A stretch of 64,000 nucleotides of DNA from Mangifera indica. Taxonomy: Eukaryota; Streptophyta; Magnoliopsida; Sapindales; Anacardiaceae. This document shows, one piece after another, positions 22,415 to 32,734 of this stretch. The stretch is taken from contig NC_058153.1 of assembly GCF_011075055.1 (NCBI RefSeq), forward strand, positions 8,680,001 through 8,744,000. The letters are read 5' to 3'. The position numbers and the translations under genes were made by a program. The notes under the pieces are model-generated. The model searched no databases and was not told the origin of the DNA. It was given only the letters and a program-made list of their open reading frames with translations. Position 1 is the first letter of the stretch. Every line of letters starts with the position of its first letter.

Positions 22415-25400
22415 ATGATGAGTACCACAAGACGAGGACGAGGACGAGGACGAGGTCGTGGAAGGGGTATTCAGAGAGAGACGGGAGAACCGTCTAACCC
22501 TGCCCTGTCAGTTGGTTCAGGATTTGGGCTAGCAGAAATAAGAGATATAGTTCGTCAGGTGTTGACTGAAAGTCAAGATAGACCCACACCTGAAAATATA
22601 GCCAGAGATGCCATCCGAGATGAGATTAGAAGTGAGATTCGTGAGGAAGTCATAGAAGAAATCAGAAATGAGATGAGGAATGAAGGAAGAGGAGAAATTA
22701 GAGCTCAAAGGCGACTTGAGCCTATTTATTCCTTACCTAATCAACATACCCCTCATGAATTTAAAGGTACTAAAGATCTTTTAGTGGCTGATGAATGGAT
22801 CAAGCAAGTGGAAAGTACTATGGATTTATTTTCTATGACTGATAGAGAAAAAGTTCGGTATGCCAGTTTCTTAATGAGGGGAGAGGCCCGCGTATGGTGG
22901 GACCTAGTTAAAGAAACCAGAAATGTGGATCTGATGACCTGGAAAGACTTTAGAAGGGTATTTGAGGCCCAATACAGAACAGCTGATGTGGTAGCAGTCA
23001 AAGTTCAAGAGTTTATTTCTTTACAGCAAGGAGAGGGTTCAGTAAAGGATTACTCTACCCGTTTTGATGTCTTAGCCAGTTTTGCTCCAGGTATGGTGAG
23101 TACCCCTAGTCTCCGGCTAGACAGATTTCTTCAAGGCCTTAGACCGGAGATAGCCTTGCATGTGTTAGCTGGACCACAACCTCCTCAAACTTATGAAGAG
23201 GCATTGGAGAGAGCATTGAGGTTGGAGGTATATGTTAATAAGCTACCCAGGAATGCACCTTCTATGTCAACACCTCCATCATTGACAGTACCCCAAACAG
23301 TGATGCCAAGTCAGTCAGCTTTACCTGCTTCATTGACTATTTCTGCACCAGTTACAACATCAGGGGGTAGTTCAATTGGCTCCAGTTTTAGAAACAATAG
23401 GGGAAAAAGAAAATTCCAGTCAAAAGCAAGTAGAAAAGGCTGGAAGAGTGACAAGAAGCCTAGAAAAGAAAATATTCCCCAATGTCAGATTTGTGGGAGA
23501 CGTCATAGTGGGGAATGTTGGTACCAGCAGAAACCGGTGATTTGTTATAGATGCCGACAACCAGGGCATATAGCAAAAGATTGCCAAAGTACCGAAGTGC
23601 CAGTTCAGATACAACCACCACAAAGCCTAATTCCACCAGTGCAACCAGAGAGAGGTACTAATGCACGGGTTTATACAGCTACCCATAGTCAGACGGAGGC
23701 TAGTCCATCTGCAGTTACTGGTCAGCTCTTTTTCCACTCTGTTTCTTTGTATGCATTGATTGATTCAGGAGCTACACACTCCTTTATTGCACCAGGGGTT
23801 ATTGAAAGGGTAGGTTTAGTGCCTGTTAGATCTACCCATTTCATTAGAATTGAGATGCCAGATGGTGGGAGTGTGATTACAGATAAAATGCTAAAAGACC
23901 AGAAGGTAGTGATACATGGGAGAGAGTTAAAGGTGGACTTGATTGTCTTTGATATGCCCGATTTTGATGTTATTTTAGGCATGGATTTCTTAGAAAGATA
24001 TGGAGTTGAGATTGACTGTAGAAAGAAAAAAGCTCGATTCCAACTTGATAATGGGGATTACTTTACTTTTGGAGAGGGTCATCAGCCTAGTATGATAATC
24101 AGTAATGTAAAAGCACAAAAATTATTAAAAAAGGGGTGTACGGGATATTTAGCTCATGTGGTACACGAGCATGATGTTCAAAGATTGGGTATTTAGGATG
24201 TCCCAATAGTACAAGATTTCCCAGATGTCTTTCCTGATGAGCTACCAGGTTTACCTCCAGAGAGAGAGTTGGAGTTTAGTATCGAGTTAGAACCTGGCTC
24301 AGCCCCAATTTCAAAAGCCCCTTACCGAATGGCTCCAGCTGAATTACAAGAATTAAAGAAACAGTTGCAAGAACTTTTAGATAAGGGTTTTATTAGACCT
24401 AGCCACTCTCCTTAGGGAGCACCCATACTATTTGTCAAAAAGAAAGATGGGTCGCTTCGTATGTGCATTGATTACAGGGAGTTGAATAAACTGACGGTGA
24501 AGAATAAATACCCGTTGCCTCGAATTGATGATTTATTTGATCAATTGAAAGGAGCTTCTGTGTTCTCCAAAATTGATTTGAGATCGGGTTATCACCAGGT
24601 GAGGATTGCAGAGCAAGATATTCCAAAGACAGCTTTTCGAACTCGCTACGGGCACTACGAGTTTATGGTAATGCCCTTTGGATTGACTAATGCTCCAGCA
24701 ATCTTTATGGATTTAATGAATCGAGTATTTCATGATTGCCTTGACAAATTCTTGGTGGTATTTATTGATGATATCTTGATATACTCCAGATCAGAAGAAG
24801 AACATAGCGAACACTTGAGATTTGTGCTACAAAGATTGAGAGAAAAGAAATTGTATGCCAAATTCTCTAAGTGTGAATTCTGGTTGGATCGAGTAGTATT
24901 TTTGGGACATGTGGTTACTAAGGAAGGTATAGCTGTGGACCCCAGTAAAGTAGAAACAATACTTGAATGGGTGAGGCCGAAGACTGTGAAAGAGATTAGA
25001 AGCTTTTTAGGGCTAGCCGGCTATTACAGAAGATTTGTTCAAGGTTTTGCTCGGTTGGCCAAACCACTTACAGCTCTTACCAGACAAGGAACTCCTTTTC
25101 TATGGACTGAAGCTTGTGAGAAGAGTTTCCAAGAGCTAAAAAGACGGTTGACTACAGCTCCTATTTTAGTATTACCAGAGGAAGGTGTAGATTATGATAT
25201 TTATTGTGATGCCTCGCACAATGGCTTGGGAGCCGTGCTGATGCAAAAGGGTAAGGTGATAGCGTATGCCTCTCGGCAGTTAAAAGATTATGAAACACGC
25301 TACCCTACCCATGATTTAGAGTTAGCAGCAGTGGTTTTTGCTTTAAAAATTTGGAGGCATTATTTATATGGAGTTAAATGTAATATCTACACCGACCATA

Positions 25401-27085
25401 AAAGTCTAAAATATTTCTTCACTCAGAAAGACTTGAATATGAGACAAAGAAGATGGTTGGAGCTAGTCAAAGATTATGAATGTGATATTAAATATCAACC
25501 GGGTAAAGCAAATGTGGTAGTCGATGCCTTGAGTAGAAAGATTGTCATAGCTCACCTCACCATTCAGATAGAGTTACAAAAAGAGTTTCAGAGGGAACAG
25601 ATTGAGGTGATAAGAAGTCAAGTGGCCAGATTGGAAATTCAACCTAATCTCTTCATTGAAATAAAAGAGAAGCAAGTAGAAGATTTGTGGTGCCAGAAAA
25701 TAAGTCAACAGATATACGAAGGGAAAACAACTGAGTTTCAAATGATAAATGGAGTGCTCAAGTTCAGAAACAGGGTATGTATTCCCCAAGATCTGGAGTT
25801 GAGAAAGAAAATCCTAAGTGAAGCACATGATACACTTTACACTGCTCATCCTGGGGGAGTAAAGATGTATCAGGATTTAAAGAAAACTTATTGGTGGATA
25901 GGTATGAAGAAAGATATTGGTGACTATGTAGCTAAGTGCTTGGTATGTCAACAGGTCAAGGCCGAGCATCAGAGACCTTCAGGTTTGCTTCACCCACTTA
26001 GTATTCCTGAATGGAAATGGGAAGATATTTCAATGGATTTCATCATTGGCCTACCTCGAGTACAAAAAGGCTATAATGCATTATGGGTGATTGTAGATAG
26101 ATTGACTAAATCTGCCCATTTTATTCCAGTGAAAGATAGTTTTACTTCAGATCAATTGGCCCAAATTTATATACGGGAGATTGTGAGATTACATGGCGTA
26201 CCCAAAACTATTGTGTCAGATAGAGACCCCAAATTTGTTTCAGCTTTTTGGGGTAGTTTACAAAGAGCATTGGGTACTAGGCTGGCATTTAGCACAGCAT
26301 ATCATCCTCAAACAGATGGCCAAACAGAAAGGGTGAATCAAATACTAGAGGATATGTTGAGGGCTTGTTGCTTAGATTATAAAATGACCTGGCATGAAAT
26401 GATTCCATTGATTGAATTTGCATATAATAATAGTTACCAGTCCACCATTAAAATGGCCCCATATGAGGCTCTTTATGGAAGAAAGTGTAGATCTCCATTA
26501 CATTGGGATGATATAGGAGAGCGAGATGATTTGAGTCAAGTTCTTGAGCCTGAGTTAACCCAAAGGATGGTGGAAGATATAAAGATTATCAAAACTAGAT
26601 TGAAGCAAGCTCAGGACAGACAAAAGAGCTACGCGGATTTGAAAAGGAAAGAAGTAGAGTTCCAACCGGGTGATAAAGTTTTTGTGAAAGTAGCCCCTTA
26701 CAAGCACGTGATGAGATTTGGAAGAAAAGGGAAACTTGCTCCAAGATTTATTGGCCCATTTGAAATTTTAGAAAAAGTGGGCAAGGTGGCTTATAGACTT
26801 GCACTTCCATCTAGTATGGATCGAGTTCATAATGTATTTCATATTTCTTTATTGAGAAAATACATTAGCGATCCTTCACATGTCTTAAAATCAGACGATG
26901 TGGAATTAAAAGAAGATTTAGCTTATGAGGAGCAACCAGTGCAGATACTGGACAGAAAAATAAAAGAGCTCCGAAATAAGACAATTCCATTAGTGAAAGT
27001 ATTATGGAAGAATCATAAGGTGGAAGAAGCCACATGGGAGGTTGAGCAACAAATGAGAGAGAGATTTCCCAACTTATTTGTTTAA
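22415..27085 (+). pseudogene. Tekay-type Gag-Pol polyprotein, body C, two nonsense codons
   Basis: It has the same 1557-codon frame and domain order as body B. TAG at 24194-24196 (codon 594, CAG in the other copies) and TAG at 24413-24415 (codon 667, at the RT Trp) interrupt it. The second stop is identical to the one in body A and absent from body B. Elsewhere this copy agrees with B rather than A (ILEW, MLRACC, NHKVEE). Private changes include VVVDALSR for [13 protein letters not shown] for EHIEH, and LEPELT for LGPELT. Two upstream truncated gag copies separate this start from LTR3, so initiation here is unlikely. Confidence 0.94.
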
Positions 27086-27107
27086 ATTTCAAGGACGAAA
27101 TTCTTTT

Positions 27108-27121
27108 AAGGGGGGAAGAAA
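27108..27121 (+). promoter_or_regulatory. Polypurine tract, body C
   Basis: AAGGGGGGAAGAAA lies directly before LTR4. Confidence 0.88.
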
Positions 27122-29289
27122 TGTAACATCCGAATTCAGGTGTGTCAGTAAACTCCACTCCCAAAATTACCCCTAGAATGGATTTTACAACTTGTTGTGT
27201 AAAGAAATTGTAAAAGAATTAGAGAAAACTACTAAATGAGCAATATTTTTCAAAGGGGGTAAAATGGTCATTTTACAAAGATTCAAGGGACAAAGTGGAA
27301 ATTAAAATTGAAGGGCACACTTGAAATTATATGGTGGTGCTAAGGGTTTTTGGTAATTGGCTAAGGATAAAATAGTAAATTATGGAAAAGATTAAGGGCA
27401 AAATGGTCCAATAGGCTTATAAATTTATTTCTATTCATTTTCTCTTCCATTTTTGCCGAGAACCTCCATTGTTGAGCTAAAAACTTTCCTTAACCAAAAT
27501 TCGTCCAAAAACCTAGCTAAACCACCTAATTTCCAGAGGCCCCAGTTATAAAAAGTGTAGATCTGTCAATTCTGGTAAGTTCTAAGGTAAGAAATTTAAT
27601 TTTTAAGATATGTAAAATTTGGGAGTTTGATGGATGATCATATTTTTGGTTGATTAAGGTTGCCAGAAAGAAGAAAAGAAGGTGAATAAGCTTAAATCAC
27701 CAAATCAGCAAAGAAAAGGTAAGAATTTCATACTTTACATACTTGAAGTAAATTTGAGTTAGGTTATTTAAATAACCTTTACTTATATCAGTATGTAAGG
27801 TATTAGAATTAAGGTGATTTATGCTTAAAAGGATAAAGAAATTCATTATGATTCAGGATGTAATTTTTGGCCATAAGGGTAAAAAGGTAATTTTGGCCAT
27901 AAGGGCAAAAATGTCATTTTATGCGATATAGGTTAATGTTGTTTAATTATGTGCATGTTATGTGAAATAACCCTTATATTAAGCCTATATTGTATAATTG
28001 AAATTAATTTGAGACATGATATATATTTATATATAAATGCATGAGAAAATAACATGATGTTTGAGAAGGAATGAAAAGAATAAGGGAAAATAACAAATGC
28101 GCATATTTCATAATATGGATATATATGCATACATGAGGAATCATAACATATGCATGATTTAGAAAAAAATAAAGAAAGAGGAAAAATATTTTCTAAGTCA
28201 TGTATGCTTTCATAATGACTCATATGATACAGGAAAGCAGAAAACATACTTAAAATCCTTACACGCCAGCTGTACTGTGTGGACAGCAAATAAAATAATC
28301 GGTTGTACTGTGTGGACAACCAGCTGTACTGTGTGGACAGCAAAAGAAAAATATCAGCTGTACTGTGTGGACAGCAAAGAAAAATATTAGCTGTACTGTG
28401 TGGACAGCAAAGAAAAATATTAGCTGTACTGTGTGGACAGCAAAGAAAAAAAAATGCGTGTAAGAGAGAATTATACTTGGTATGGTGACTGCAAGTACTA
28501 TCATATGTAGTCTAGATCGATCAATGAGAAAGAGAGAGAAACAAATTAGTAAATATTTTATGAAAGTCATTTGCATTAGAATTATGCATACAAGCCTGTG
28601 TGGCTGATAAAGAGTTAAGAAAGATGTACGAACAGAAAATAGAAATGTCATGACACTCATACATGCATAAATCATAATGAGTGATTCATATCTGTATAAT
28701 AAGGAAATGAATAAATGTGTGAAAGAAAAGAATTATGATATGTGTTAAATGCGTGTTCTGTGTCAATTATTTTGTTGTAAATAGTTCAGACACGCTGAGT
28801 ATGGAAAAAATTATAAAAGATTAATACTGGTATGAAATACTTTAAGTGTTTAGTATGATTTTCTTACTGAGCCATAGTCGCTCACTCCGTTTAATTTAAT
28901 ATTTTACAGGTAAAGAAATGCAGCAAAGGTTCCCGGGGAGCACTAATGAGACATGAGGCTAAGGCAGGAAGGCACCATAATTTTGTTGACTTAAATGTTA
29001 TGATGTATATGTAATATATATATATATATATATGACTAGTTTGGAAAATTAGTTATAAAGTTTCTGTGGGTGATAATTTTTTTTATGATAGTTATTATTA
29101 TGTACTTATTTTATTTATTATGATTATGTGATGAAAATCCAGTCGATTGGTAGGACTGGTTTGTGTGAATTACAAATTGGGAGTGTTACAGGGCATAATG
29201 AAAAAGAGAAAAATATTCCCCGGGCCCTCTAAAATAGGGGAACTCATGCCGTTTTTCTGTAACACACCCAATGGTTAGGAGAGGTTACA
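27122..29289 (+). repeat. Tekay-type LTR4 (outer right), 2168 bp
   Basis: It is followed immediately by the TSD TTACC. It is longer than the others mainly because its hairpin minisatellite has a sixth unit. It shares four diagnostic bases with LTR1 against the inner LTRs, as expected if LTR1 and LTR4 were the original pair. Confidence 0.95.
28266..28445 (+). repeat. Hairpin minisatellite in LTR4, six units
   Basis: This is an expanded version of the array with one extra unit of about 32 bp. All six units retain pairing arms around the invariant loop ACTGTGTGG. Confidence 0.87.
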
Positions 29290-29294
29290 TTACC
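29290..29294. repeat. Right target-site duplication of the Tekay-type array (TTACC)
   Basis: It is a perfect copy of 3772-3776, directly after LTR4. Confidence 0.93.
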
Positions 29295-29339
29295 GGTAGT
29301 GCAAGCTGAAGGGTTCCCCTGGTCACCAAAAAAATATAT
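29295..29339 (+). mobile_element. SINE-1, 3' part
   Basis: This is the continuation of the SINE head at 3623-3776: body end 'gtgcaagctgaagggttccc' followed by an A-rich tail running into TA repeats. The 13-bp SINE TSD follows at 29340-29352. SINE-2 (61126-61205) shows the same body without the interruption. Confidence 0.88.
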
Positions 29340-29352
29340 ATATAGGAGAAGA
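29340..29352. repeat. Right target-site duplication of SINE-1
   Basis: ATATAGGAGAAGA is an exact copy of 3610-3622. Confidence 0.92.
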
Positions 29353-29444
29353 GCTTTACTCACACAAAGAGTTCAACAGCAACCACCGGTCTTTGCATCC
29401 AGGAACAACCAAGTAAAAGAAAACTCACCTCGTACTAACCTGGT
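29353..29444 (-). other. gypsy-Y leader, distal part
   Basis: This is the remainder of the gypsy-Y untranslated leader between the SINE insertion and the PBS. No gene is seen. Confidence 0.65.
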
Positions 29445-29456
29445 GCTCTGATACCA
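29445..29456 (-). promoter_or_regulatory. Primer-binding site of gypsy-Y
   Basis: GCTCTGATACCA on the plus strand is TGGTATCAGAGC on the minus strand, of the initiator tRNA-Met type. It orients gypsy-Y leftwards and ties this flank to the gag at 1276-3359. Confidence 0.9.
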
Positions 29457-29462
29457 AACGAT

Positions 29463-30542
29463 GTGGTTTTAGTTCAAGTTCAAATAGTATGTGAGTTACA
29501 CTGGGATGATCAAGCAAGTTCAATTCCAAACACAACTCTAAACTACCATAACTCAATAGAAAAAATAAGTTTCAGCCAAGTAGGTTTCAAGAGAAACTTT
29601 GGCCAAGGGGGAAAATGATAAGAGATGAGAGTAAGAACAAGCAAACAACAATTTAACCAATAAAGCAAGGCCCAAAGGGAACCCACCAGCCTTGAATCAC
29701 CACCAACCCCTTGGTCAAGAGTTGGATAAAGAGGAATTGCAAAACACTTGCAAGGAAGATTTTCTTTAATATTCAAGCCAAGGAAAAAGTGTACATCACC
29801 CAAGGAGCCTTTAAATAGGCTCCAAACTACATTTAAATGAAACATAAATGAAGCTACATTACATTTCAAGCTCATTTCAAAGACATTTGGCTCTAATCTT
29901 CATGTTAGTCCCAAAGAAGAATGAAAGGCAAGGGAAGGCTAAATTATCATGAATTGCCTTGCCAATAGAAGTAATTCCTAGAGCCATATGATATATCCCA
30001 AAGAAGAATGTAACGCAAGGGAAGGCCAAATTGTCATGAATTGTCTTGCCAAAAGAAGTAATTTCTAGAGCCATGTGATATGTCAACTCTTATCTCTTTC
30101 TTTGAGCTTCTTTGACTTGCTTAGCTTAACCCAAGACAACTAACAAATTGAATTAAACATAGTTTAGCACAAACAACAAATAAAGTGCAAAATTAGACAA
30201 TAAAATACATAGAGCTAATTAAACTCTCTATTAGGCTTGTTGGACTTTTAGTGGACTCAAGTGATAAGAGAGTGACCAAAGGAGGGCTTGGGACCCCAAA
30301 ATGAAGGTAGGGAAAAAATGGGTTTGAACATAGCTTGGGTTTGTGCTTGATTCTCTTCAAAACAAGGTTTTGGACTCCACACTTCATGTAGGGCCGAATT
30401 TGTCAAGTGATGAGATTGGACTTGGTATTCTTCTATTGGTCTTGATTGGATTGCACTTGATAAAGTCTTGGATTGACTATGGATTGGGCATGGACCTTCA
30501 ATTGGATCTGGGTTTGGATCAGGTTCGAATTCTACTTCAACA
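29463..30542 (-). repeat. 5' LTR of gypsy-Y, right border uncertain
   Basis: Read on the minus strand the LTR ends ...AAAACCACA a few bases before the PBS. Its start is placed at TGTTGAAGTAG (30542), but the last 20 bases are also part of a plus-strand repeat homologous to 55792 onward, so the border may be nearer 30522. The 96-codon minus-strand frame at 30257-30547 resembles the pol-tail extensions into LTRs seen in gypsy-X and gypsy-Z only in position, not in sequence. Confidence 0.65.
29910..30083. repeat. 87-bp tandem duplication in the gypsy-Y LTR
   Basis: Two imperfect copies start 'cccaaagaagaatg' at 29910 and 29997. Each contains 'gcaagggaaggc' and ends with 'agagccat(a/g)tgatat'. 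Confidence 0.85.
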
Positions 30543-31034
30543 AACACGAAGAATTTGGATCCATGAGCTATGACGAAAACCCAATTACACGAGCAAGAGC
30601 CAAGAAGATGAAAACAGCAACCATTAGGCTAGTTTAAAGTCATTTGGAGCTTATGGGGAAGAGTCCGACTGAAGTCAAAGGTCAACTTATGGGCAACGGC
30701 ATGACAAGCATGGAGTTTAGTTCAAGACTTGTGCATTTAATTCAATTTGAAGAATTAAAAGAGTTTACTTTAACATAAGGAGTCCAAATACATGAATTGG
30801 TCCAAAGGCAGCAAGAAGCACGTGTTGAGCATTATTCCTAAGGCCAAATTTCATACTTAGCCGAATATGCATATGGAAGCCCAAGTCAAATCAATTCGTC
30901 TAGCCCTTTTGGAATTAGTTATTATCTAGTTGGTATCTTAGTTTAATTAGGAAAGCTTGTTTAGTTATTAGCTAATTGTTATTCTAGTTTAATTAGGAAG
31001 GATATTTAATTGGTATCCTAGTTTAATTAGGAAA
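30523..31034 (+). pseudogene. gypsy pol C-terminal tail plus LTR-like sequence, copy 1
   Basis: In one frame it reads NSTSTNTKNLDP, stop, then NPITRARAKKMKTAT. The xPITRARAKK motif is common just after integrase in plant Ty3/gypsy elements. AT-rich repeats built on 'tagtttaattaggaaagcttg' follow and probably belong to an LTR start. It matches 55792-56318 over about 500 bp. It joins gypsy-Z RT at 31035 through a shared TGG, so the junction is a truncation, not an element end. Confidence 0.65.
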
Positions 31035-32099
31035 GCTTGGAGACCAAGGAGTTACAACGGCAAGTAGAAGAATTGATTGAAAAAGGTTTTGTAAGGCCAA
31101 GTATGAGTCCATGCTTGGTTCCAGCCCTTCTAGTGCCCAAGAAAGATGGCTCATATAGGATGTGTGTGGATAGTAGAGCTATTAACAACATAACAGTCAA
31201 GTATAGGTATCCCATCCCTAGACTTGATGAGCTACATGATGCTTGTGTCTTCTCCAAGATTGATCTAAGGAGTGGCTACCATCAAATAAGGATGAAAGAA
31301 GGAGATGAGTGGAAGATGGCCTTCAAGACTAAGGGAGACTTATATGAATGGTTGGTTATGCCCTTTGGCCTTTCAAATGCGCCAAGCACTTTCATGAGAC
31401 TTATGAATGAGGTACTCAAACCTTACATTGGTTCATTTGTTGTTGTTTATTTTGATGACATGTCAGTATATAACAAAACTCTTAATGATCATATCTTGCA
31501 CTTGAGGAGTGTCTTTGATGTGTTGAGAAAAAATTCTTTGTAGACCAAGTTGTGTTCCTTGGATATGTAGTTTCTAAGGATGGCATTCAAGTAGATTAAT
31601 CCAAGGTAGACACCATTAAAACCTAGTCCCAACCGAAGACTCTCACTGAAGTTAGCATCTTTCGCGGCCTTGCTTATTTTTATAGGCATTTTGTACCTAA
31701 TTTTAGCACTCTTATGGCTCTCATCACTGAATGCATGAAGAAAAATGGGTCTGAATGGTCCACGACAGCCTCCAAAGCATTTGAGGAGATTAAAAAGAAG
31801 TTATGTGAAGCCCCCATACTTGCTCTACGTGATTTTGATAAGGCATTTGAAGTGGAATGTGATGCAAGTGGGGTTGGCCTTGGAGCAGTCCTAACTCAAG
31901 CCAAAAAGCCTATTGCTTAATTTAGTAAGAAGCTCAATGAGTCCAAGAGAAGGTACTCCACCTATGACAAAGAATTCTATGCAATTGTTAGAGCCCTTGA
32001 TCATTGGAGTCATTACCTAAGGCTGAAACAATTTGTGCTTGATTTCGATCACTAAGTCTTGAAGTTTCTTAGTAGCCAACATAAGATAAGTTCAAGGCA
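31035..32099 (+). pseudogene. gypsy-Z reverse transcriptase and RNase H, 5' truncated
   Basis: This Ty3/gypsy pol begins within [15 protein letters not shown] motifs present are [37 protein letters not shown] and the catalytic VYFDD. After VLRKN a 29-nt deletion with AAT microhomology shifts the frame. RNase H follows ([16 protein letters not shown], then [18 protein letters not shown]) with TAA and TAG codons at conserved positions. It is cut at 32099 by LINE-A and continues at 54134. It is inactive. Confidence 0.9.
32084..32099. repeat. Left target-site duplication of LINE-A
   Basis: The 16-bp sequence AGATAAGTTCAAGGCA recurs exactly at 54134-54149, directly after the LINE-A poly(A). The two copies lie 22 kb apart because of later insertions. 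Confidence 0.94.
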
Positions 32100-32734
32100 A
32101 GAAGAGTTCTCTCTCCAAAAGAAATGCTCTCCCTTCTCTCTAAAACCTCAACCATATTCTTTTAGTTATTTCCACCTTCCGTATACCCTACCTAGTTGGT
32201 GGTCCTTCAGATACCAACATTCTAGTCCGATGACCATCTAGTCACCGGCTCTTACCCTCTTACTTGATTTTCCTATTTTCAAGCTCTTGGTCATCTTTCA
32301 ATGGCCTTAGTTTAGTATTTGTTTGAGTACTTCTTTCCTTACCTAGATCCTTCATGTCTCCTTCATATCTACTTTAGATTTCTTATCCTCCATTTTTGTT
32401 CAGTTTCTTTTTCAAATTTGTTTGCATTGCTCCGGTGTTCATTATTTGTTTCAGATTTCTCTTGTTTTTCCTCATCTTCTTGGCGGTTTTCCTTATTGTT
32501 TGACATTTCTTTCTGCTCTCAAATTTCAAATTGTCTTATGTGCTCCTTTGTTTGGTTTCATGCAGTTTCCCCTTCGGTGTATGCAGCAGTCTACTCTTTT
32601 CTATAGGTAGTGTTTTTCTTTCTTTTTTTGATAGTGCATTGTTTGCTATGCCTTGGTTTGCTCTGCATTTGCAGGCTGACTTTTCCTTCTTTCTGTTGAG
32701 TTTTTGACTAAAGAAAGTTTGTTTTATTATTCCC
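32100..32734 (+). promoter_or_regulatory. LINE-A 5' untranslated region with internal promoter
   Basis: It begins with CT-rich sequence ('ttctctctccaaaag', 'cttctctctaaaacc') shared with the 5' ends of LINE-C and LINE-E. L1-type LINEs carry their RNA polymerase II promoter here. Short frames in it are not conserved between copies. Confidence 0.6.

Larger units (their letters stand above)
20043..23300 (+). repeat. Three tandem 1086-bp copies of leader plus gag 5' half
   Basis: Units are 20043-21128, 21129-22214 and 22215-23300. Each begins CGATTTTGGGCG just after the PBS and ends CCCCAAACAG inside gag. The junction joins ACAG to CGATTTTG with essentially no homology (one shared G). The units are almost identical: unit 1 has CTGTAGTAAG where the others have CTGCAGTAAG, and unit 3 has CCCTGTCAG where the others have CCCCGTCAG. 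All three share KDLL and ALHV, where bodies A and B have KDPL and ALHM. Confidence 0.95.
3777..29289 (+). mobile_element. Tandem Tekay/Del-type Ty3/gypsy array: four LTRs, three bodies
   Basis: This is one insertion of about 25.5 kb. The order is LTR1 (3777-5908), body A, LTR2 (10833-12965), body B, LTR3 (17889-20025), body C, LTR4 (27122-29289). Each body starts with a tRNA-iMet-type PBS a few bases after an LTR and ends in a purine-rich tract abutting the next LTR. The LTRs start TGTAACATCC and end GAGGTTACA. The outer ends carry a single perfect 5-bp TSD, so the array behaves as one integration later expanded, or integrated as a concatemer. Placement in the Tekay/Del chromovirus clade rests on the long LTR (about 2.1 kb), the single Gag-Pol frame and the C-terminal chromodomain. 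Confidence 0.95.

Noticed and set aside
30257..30547. 96-codon minus-strand frame as a host gene fragment
   Set aside because: It lies in the gypsy-Y LTR and has low-complexity Pro/Ser-rich content. At best it is a pol tail reaching into the LTR.
32319..32610. Plus-strand frames in the LINE-A 5' UTR as small genes
   Set aside because: They are not conserved in the LINE-C and LINE-E 5' UTRs, which carry unrelated frames at the same place.
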